Source of the DNA: Escallonia rubra
Taxonomy: Eukaryota; Streptophyta; Magnoliopsida; Escalloniales; Escalloniaceae
Direction: 5' to 3'
Assembly: GCA_033065855.1 (NCBI GenBank)
Contig: JAVXUO010000991.1
Coordinates: 180,331-244,330 of the forward strand
DNA: 64,000 bases
Position numbers and translations under genes: made by a program. Of the stretch, positions 57,722-64,000 are shown piece by piece; position 1 is the stretch's first letter; each line of letters starts with the position of its first letter. The notes beneath the pieces are model-generated. The model did not search any database. It was not told the DNA's origin and saw only the letters and a list, made by a program, of their open reading frames with translations.

Positions 57722-59579
57722 GTTTCTTAATATATTTTAGCAATCGTCACGTGTCTTATTCCCTTAACAAATGTTATCTTGCACTTCAATTCAACGGGAA
57801 AGATAACTACCGAGCATAATGAAACTAAGAAGTATGAAAATGCTATATTACACACAAAAACTGAGATATAAATATATTAGTAGACTGACATATCAATATA
57901 TTACCGAACATCCACCCCTCAAACTCAAGGCGGTAGCAAAGGACAAGCTTGAATTTGGTGTCTGGAGTGGTGTTTTGTTGCTTGCTACTAAAAAGTGAGA
58001 TTCAAGTTGAGTTCATGGTGTTGTAGATCCGAAGCCCAATGATACAAAGAAAAGTAGTCCGGTGATATAAGGCAAGGAATCCGAGGCGAAGTCCATGACC
58101 ATGAAGGTGTCTGAGCGAAGTTGGCGACTAAGGAAAAGTAAGTTTTGCAGTGAGTTCCGAGGACCACAGAAAGACAGACACAAGGACAGGAGTACCCTGA
58201 GGTGAAGTTCGACAATCATGCATAAAGGTCTCAAGGTAAGGTCCGGTTACTAAGAACAGGGCAAGAGTCTCTTTGGGGGGGAGTTCGACTTTAACAACTG
58301 AAGCTTTTGAAGCAGATGGTAAGTCAAAATAATATAAGAGCACTGGTTTGGTAAGGTTATATATTTGGTAAATTATGCTTATTTGTGCACATAACATTGT
58401 TGAGCCTATTTTCTAACGGCGTGGATATGGACTCATTTTCTAATAATTTAAACTTTTAGAGCAAATGTTAACTCAATAATAGAAAAAGGGACAACCAAGA
58501 GCTACATAGTTTCTCAACGCATGCACGACTCCTCCAATAATTACGTCAAATCAATTGGCACCTCTCCAAGGCATGAAAGAACCATCTTTATACAGAGCCA
58601 CTTGAGCAATGAATGAACCATCTTTATGATCTCGACCGAAGCTTTTATAAAAAATTATGCATGTCTAGCCATTTGGTAAGGTGTAATAATAGTGCAAGTG
58701 TAGGAGGTAGATAGATAAACTCTTAATGTAGATTGTGCTTTTTCTCTAAGATCTCTCCATATTCTCCTCCTAGTTTGTAAGCGTTTGAGCTTGAGCGACT
58801 CTTTGCTTCCAGCACATATTAAAACTAGTCTATGAAGATAGTGGATCATGACCGGTTATGGCTGATTCCCGTTTCAAACAGTACTCATTCCCCTGAAATA
58901 TGTCCCATGTCAACTTTCTCCAGTGAAGATGCTGAAGCATAAGCATTGACCAGTATTCGCAACGCCAATCTGATATCGTGTTTCCTTAGGAATCTCTTCT
59001 TTGGGCCTGGGATCATCAGCCTAAATGCTAGTTTGTTTTGGTTGGTGTGTTGGAGGAGATTGAAGACTAACACGGCTTAAAAACTGGGGGCCATCCACGA
59101 GTACTCAGGCGAAGATGATATATAGACCATTTGATTCTTAAGTGCAGCAACTTGTGAATTGTGTGGAATACTGCCCCCGTGAAAAATGAAGAACACAGAA
59201 ATGCTGGGAAGAGGAGTTATGGGCCGACTATAGCGATGAATAACTGTATAGTAATCTCCTTAACCTCCTAAATTTGAAGGTTTTATTTTTCTCCTGCTAT
59301 GTATCTATTGCATTAATAGGGAAAGAGATAGATTATTGGATATTCATGCCCCAATCCTTGATTCCCTGGAAGGGCTGAAACCATTGGAATCCATATATAT
59401 TGTGTGCCAGCCTTATCAAAGTTATTTGATGAAACAGTACATAACACCCAACAGGTGCATCCGTACAAAGCTTTGACCATCCAAAAGGGATTCTGGTTTC
59501 TCTCTCTTTTTTTTTTACGAGGTGTAAGGAGCTCTCAATCTCGTTTATTGCTGCTGAGACAATGGACATGGCGGGATTC
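57722..59579. other. Spacer between CYP72A copies C and D
   Basis: No gene recognised in about 1.9 kb. Minus-strand open frames near 57988-58397 overlap each other and show no family motif. The part next to 59579 is the 3' flank of copy D. Confidence 0.45.
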
Positions 59580-62073
59580 TTAGATTAATTTTTTGTGTAG
59601 GATTATATGAGCGCCATGTTGGGGTTGAAGAGTTACGACGTATGAAGGAGCGTGAGTGTAAGATGGAGAGAGCTCGAAGGAGAAGCGCTGAAGGATCATT
59701 GCTAGAGCCATTTTGGCTTCCATCAAGGCAAAGTTGTTTCCGATGCATATACGCGGACCCCAACTGAATGGGAAGAATGAGAGCCTGTTCATGGTTGCCT
59801 TGGCAACTCCTTCAGCAAATCTTTCTGGTTTGAACTCTTTTACATCTTCTCCCCAAATTTCATGATCATGGTGAACCAGAAGTACAGGCACCAAAAGGTG
59901 TACCCCGGCAGGTAGAGTTAGTTCACCAAGTTTCGTCTCCTTGAATATGGTTCGAGTTAGTAAAAGCCCAGGTGAGTATAACCTGAGAACCTCGTACAGA
60001 ATCATCGTCACCTGTAAATGGGAAAATTCATATAAGAAAAATCTTGTATTATATATAGGATCAAAGGCAATAGGCAAAGTTTAGCTTTAATGGACAAATG
60101 TTTCGACTATCGATAATACCTTATATGACTTCATTTTTCATTTTAGAAGAATTTTTTTTTTGAATGTCTTGACTGATCTTGAGTAATATAAAATTTAATA
60201 ATACCTAGTACTCACAATTTTAAGGCGATTTAAGCCATCATAGTCTGGTTTATGGTTTCCAAAAACCTGTGAAACCTCTTCTCTTGCGAGCACTTGCCAG
60301 TTTGGGTGCATGCTCAAAAGAACCATTGTCCAAACTAGCAAATCTGATGTGCTTTCTTGCCCAGCAAAATAAAATGTTTTGCATTCCTCAATCACCTCAG
60401 CAATACTCATTCCTTTATCCTTCTTGTTTCCGTGTTCTTGGATCTCTTGTCGATTTGATTTCAGTAACAAAAATAGTAAGTCACTATCTTCAGATTCTCC
60501 TAAGTTCAAGGACATTTCTCTTTTTCTGATAATTCCACTCAAGATAGACCGCAACTCATCGTTGATCTCTTTCAGTCTCTTGTTTCTCTTTGTCGGTAAA
60601 TACCTGAGATAGCATTGTAAAGGCTGAGGAACCAAAAGAAGAAAGTATCTGCAACTGATAGGAATATGTACGTTCTAAGTTTGTCCTAAATTCTTGATCT
60701 TAGATAAGACTTGACAAGTCAACTGAAAAAAAATGCTACCCTCAGATTAGAGCCAGCAAAAACCTTTTTCTGGATATCATCAGGAACACTTGTATACCAA
60801 CTTCAGATGATTTTACCGTGTTTTACAAATAATTTGTCGAGAGAAGGATTCAGTCACTGTAAACGAGCAAAAATGAGTGGGTTATCAATCTAAGAGTTGC
60901 CATTTACGGTATCTTAATCTTAGTGTAAAATTCACAAGGTAAAAGTTTGTTGTTGTGAAGCACATAACTCTCAACTGTAAGACTAGCTAGGCTTTTATGT
61001 GAAAATAGAACTTGTCGTCCATGCCTTATTTATTTAGTTAACCGCGGTAGTAATTTCTGCCAGTGACATCAAAACAATGCCAACCAAGTGATTAATAGGA
61101 TGACTTCATTAGCATTTATTGAAAAACCTAGATTACCTCCATCCGGGGACGTAAACTGACTGCAAAACTTGGCGAGTAAGCTCAGCTTGTTCTTTCTGAA
61201 GTTGAAATATCTTCCTACCTTCTTGATAACTACTTCCAAATGCCGTTCGAGAAATCACGTCGCTAGTTAAACTTTCAAGATAAGGTTGCACATTCAACTC
61301 ACATAACCCTTTCTCTGAGACCAACATCTCCCACTTGCTCACCATCTCGCTACAACTCAAATACATTGCCGGAAACATATTCTATGACAAGAAGAAAAAC
61401 AAGAAGTAGAAGTCAAGCACCATTACAAGTTTGTTACGACGAAAGTTTAATTCTTCTCAAATTATATGGAAATGGCTGAAGTTGGAAAATGGAAATGATT
61501 GAACTACCTTCAGCTTCTCTATATAAAAAGCTGGGGCGACAATCTTTCTATGCTTGGCCCATTTTTCATCCTCATAACTTGGCAAGCCACACACCAAATA
61601 GTTGGCAAGTGGATTTGGAGTTGGTTTCTTGAAAACATCGTTATTAACCAGAATCTCTTTAATCAGTTCAGGGTCCATGACAGTCACCCGGGCAACCGGA
61701 CCGTTCCATGAAAAAGATTTTTTGCCTGCATTTTTTGGGCCTATGTCAGCATCAAGTTACCAGAATAAGGTAGAAGTGAAAGAAGAGGGACAGTACCATA
61801 GGTCTTGACCATATGATGATGGAAAGGAAGGACGCGCGGAAGAATATCATCAGACAAGTTAATAGGTTTACATTGTGCTTCTTTAGCCATCATCCCCAGC
61901 TCCTTTGTGTCTCCATACAGAAGGCGGTAGGGGTTCCCTGTTAGACCTTGGTTTCTGAGGCACTTCTCTACCTTTCTAGGCCTCACCCACACCCAGTTCA
62001 CCACTCTCCACGCCCAAACTAAACATGCAACGATAGCAACGGAGACTGAGACTGAGCTAATTGTCACGTCCAT
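59580..62073 (-). CDS. CYP72A: Cytochrome P450, CYP72A family (copy D)
   Basis: Exons in coding order: 62073-61797, 61725-61508, 61381-61137, 60603-60216 and 60011-59580; 519 residues with all phases closing. N-terminal helix, then [12 protein letters not shown]-helix AGQEST (Ser in place of the first Thr of ETT), K-helix EVLR followed by LYSP where the others have LYP, PERF. The heme loop [10 protein letters not shown] has Cys at about 465 and keeps the canonical FxxGxRxCxG despite the unusual Ser-Trp. The extra Lys-Lys-Leu-Ile tail makes the C-terminus slightly longer. An in-frame upstream ATG would add 22 residues; MDVT is preferred because it matches copy B. The most compact gene of the array. 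Confidence 0.91.
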
Positions 62074-62200
62074 TGCATGAATATCGAGCGCTGTGTGCAA
62101 GGGTGTATATGTGCGAGTATGTGTGAGACAAAGAGACACAGACAGAGAGAGACCTTATTGATGGTAAAGAAGCTTACTCCGTAGTAGGACGAAATGTGTC

Positions 62201-62208
62201 AATTTATA
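62201..62208 (-). promoter_or_regulatory. Likely TATA box of CYP72A copy D
   Basis: On the minus strand TATAAATT in the context GGGTATAAATTGAC, about 130 bp upstream of the start codon. Typical sequence and distance; transcription start inferred. Confidence 0.5.
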
Positions 62209-64000
62209 CCCTAAGAAATTTCCTCAGGGTAGTACTAATCTAAGAGAGCAGCAGCTCAATAACGTTGAGCCAATCATTTTAGTATAAAATTATGAACACA
62301 TGGGTGGCCCGAATACAATGTTGATCATGGCCAGCTTAGGTATTAGGCCTGGGACTAGCTCTTAGGGTAAATTTCATATTCCGAATTCTTATCTTGAAGT
62401 GGTCCTAATTAACCTAAAGGGGATTCCCAGAAGAGGTGTCCAAACTAGACTGGTTAGTATTCCAATGGTGCCTAGTAGCTCGATCCTTACGTAACCAATG
62501 ACCGAAACCTGCTCGGTTATAAATATTCCAATGGGGTACTTGATTAGCTCTCTTTACAACCGATGAACTTTAAAGCTTTAACATATTCCTTTTAATTCAC
62601 ATGAGAGTCTCGTGAGATAACGGGTATTGCAATAGCTACTCTGGAGCAGATTTAGGGAGCAAGAGGCTTGCTCTGGGAATCGGGATCCGACAGCTGGTGT
62701 TGGTTCTCATTGATGAATTTAGACACAAAATTTGACACCAAATGGAAATCTGACATGATGGAAAATGGAAGAAACAAGTTTTCTGTATCATGGAAGTTGG
62801 AACCCATATATTTCAACGCGGAATGAATGGGAGCTTCATTCTTCCGCATCAAGTCAAATGAGCAGTATTAAGTTACACTGCTTCCGATTTGACTACAGGA
62901 GATTATGGGTATTGCAAAAAGGAAAAAAATTGGCTGCTATCCCGGTTGAAGGAATCTTCCTCCTATCCCCTATATAACGATAATCAATCGTCTTTAAATA
63001 TTTTTAGTGACTTTTATTTAGTGACGCTAAAAAAATGCTGCTAATAATTATTACTGAAAGTGTTAGAAGAAAAGTCACTAAAAATATTTAGCGACTATTA
63101 ATTGTCACTATACACGGGGTTGGAGGAAAATTCTTACAACTCGGGTAAGAGCCAAAGTTTGTTCTTGCAAAAGTGGCTATTCACGAAAATGTGGGTCAAT
63201 TACTGTGATTTATGCGGCTATCCACCTATATACTGCCCTCTTTAATACAAAAGGAAGAAATTAAAAGGATTCTACAAACCAAGTTTTAGCCTTTGAGAGC
63301 TGAAGGCAGAGTGATACAGTGTGAATTATCCATAGACAGCAATAGAGAGTGTGAGGGCATTGGTAACTTAGGATTAGTTCGAACTTTAAATACTATAATG
63401 TTAAAAGTGTTCTTTTAATAGCACTATTAAGTGAGAAAAACCAGTGAGAGTTTGTTTTCACCGATAAAAAAATAGTGAGAGGTGAGCTTTAGTGTATTTA
63501 CAAATTGAATCTAAATGACCGAGAGACATATTCTTGTAACTTCTCCACTTAATAAGGCAACATTCTCGATGTCTTCCCTATGGACGTAAGGAAGAAGCCA
63601 TACCACGTTAAATATTTTTTTTTTGTGACGTTTTCTCATATTTTCCTTTTCTTTTTGTTTTTTATATTGTGTTAGTCGTGTTTGTTTTAGGAGCACGCTT
63701 AAGTTCCACTAGACAAAGTAGCATTTAAAGTCCAGTTCTTATTACTTCCGTCTCATTCTGATTCTGAATCAAAAGAAGATAGCAGTAACTTACGCAAGAA
63801 ACATGAATCGTTTAAGCTATCCAATTGATGTGGTTTTACATAAGCGCAATAATACAGTTCCCAGCCTTGCTTTCAGCATTTATTTCTCAGAAAGTATACC
63901 ATACTCATGCTGAAATTTAGTAAGTAGTGGCATCACTATGTTCAATGATATTTCAATTAATATTCTTTAGGTTTATCGATATCATGAATGTTGACCAAAA
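62209..64000. other. Right-hand spacer of the window
   Basis: Upstream of copy D, AT-rich, with the second foldback repeat (62995-63090). No gene or further P450 exon was recognised up to the window edge. Confidence 0.45.
62995..63090. repeat. Foldback repeat, copy 2
   Basis: TAAATATTTTTAGTGACTTT at the left and AAAGTCACTAAAAATATTTA at the right are a perfect inverted pair of about 20 bp. The whole 96-bp unit is related to 41434-41530 at the other end of the P450 array. Confidence 0.7.

Noticed and set aside
1-64000. CRISPR array, operons, phage or bacterial mobile systems
   Set aside because: No regularly spaced repeats with unique spacers and no bacterial-type gene packing; the content is plant nuclear DNA throughout.

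Overview
The window looks like nuclear DNA of a dicot flowering plant. Genes have many short exons with GT/AG introns, non-coding sequence is AT-rich, nested plant transposons are common, and six single-copy genes match well-known dicot families. The species cannot be named from the sequence. One ambiguous base (N) lies at 11386. All gene models below were built by reading splice sites by eye and checking that the reading phase closes; none has transcript support.

The left and central part (1-38245) holds six conserved housekeeping genes: a plant STAT-type SH2 protein (SHB-like, + strand, 5' part outside the window), a receptor-like kinase without ectodomain (like Arabidopsis At1g78530, +), a plastid fatty-acid-binding chalcone-isomerase-fold protein (FAP3, -), a small secreted X8/CBM43 protein with a premature stop (+), solanesyl diphosphate synthase (SPS1, +), and subunit 1 of the mitochondrial inner membrane protease (IMP1, +). 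From memory of Arabidopsis locus numbers, four of these match At1g78540-At1g78510 and the other two match At1g53520-At1g53530. The window therefore looks like an ancestral block that was split between duplicated segments in Arabidopsis.

The right part (41904-62073) is a tandem array of four apparently intact CYP72A cytochrome P450 genes, all on the minus strand. They share a five-exon structure and keep the heme, I-helix and K-helix motifs. A degenerate exon-1 relic may lie at about 38990-39125. Such arrays usually serve specialised terpenoid metabolism or hormone catabolism; the substrates cannot be read here.

The introns and spacers carry many mobile elements. These include two Mutator-like (Pack-MULE-like) elements at 10311-11441 and 47075-48616 that share an internal block in opposite orientation, and a complete 294-bp TRIM/SMART LTR element in the SHB intron. 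Related mini-LTR elements lie in the SPS1 and IMP1 introns. There is also a hAT element with a perfect 8-bp target duplication sitting at the polypurine/LTR border of a TRIM-like element, a decayed hAT copy with a nested retroposed RNase H fragment, a SINE-like insertion and several MITEs. The 3' end of SPS1 is followed by two decayed tandem copies of itself. I found no CRISPR, operon, RNA gene or clearly new enzymatic system. The most unusual signals are the shared cargo of the two MULEs, the repeated SPS1 3' end and the nonsense codon in the X8 gene.
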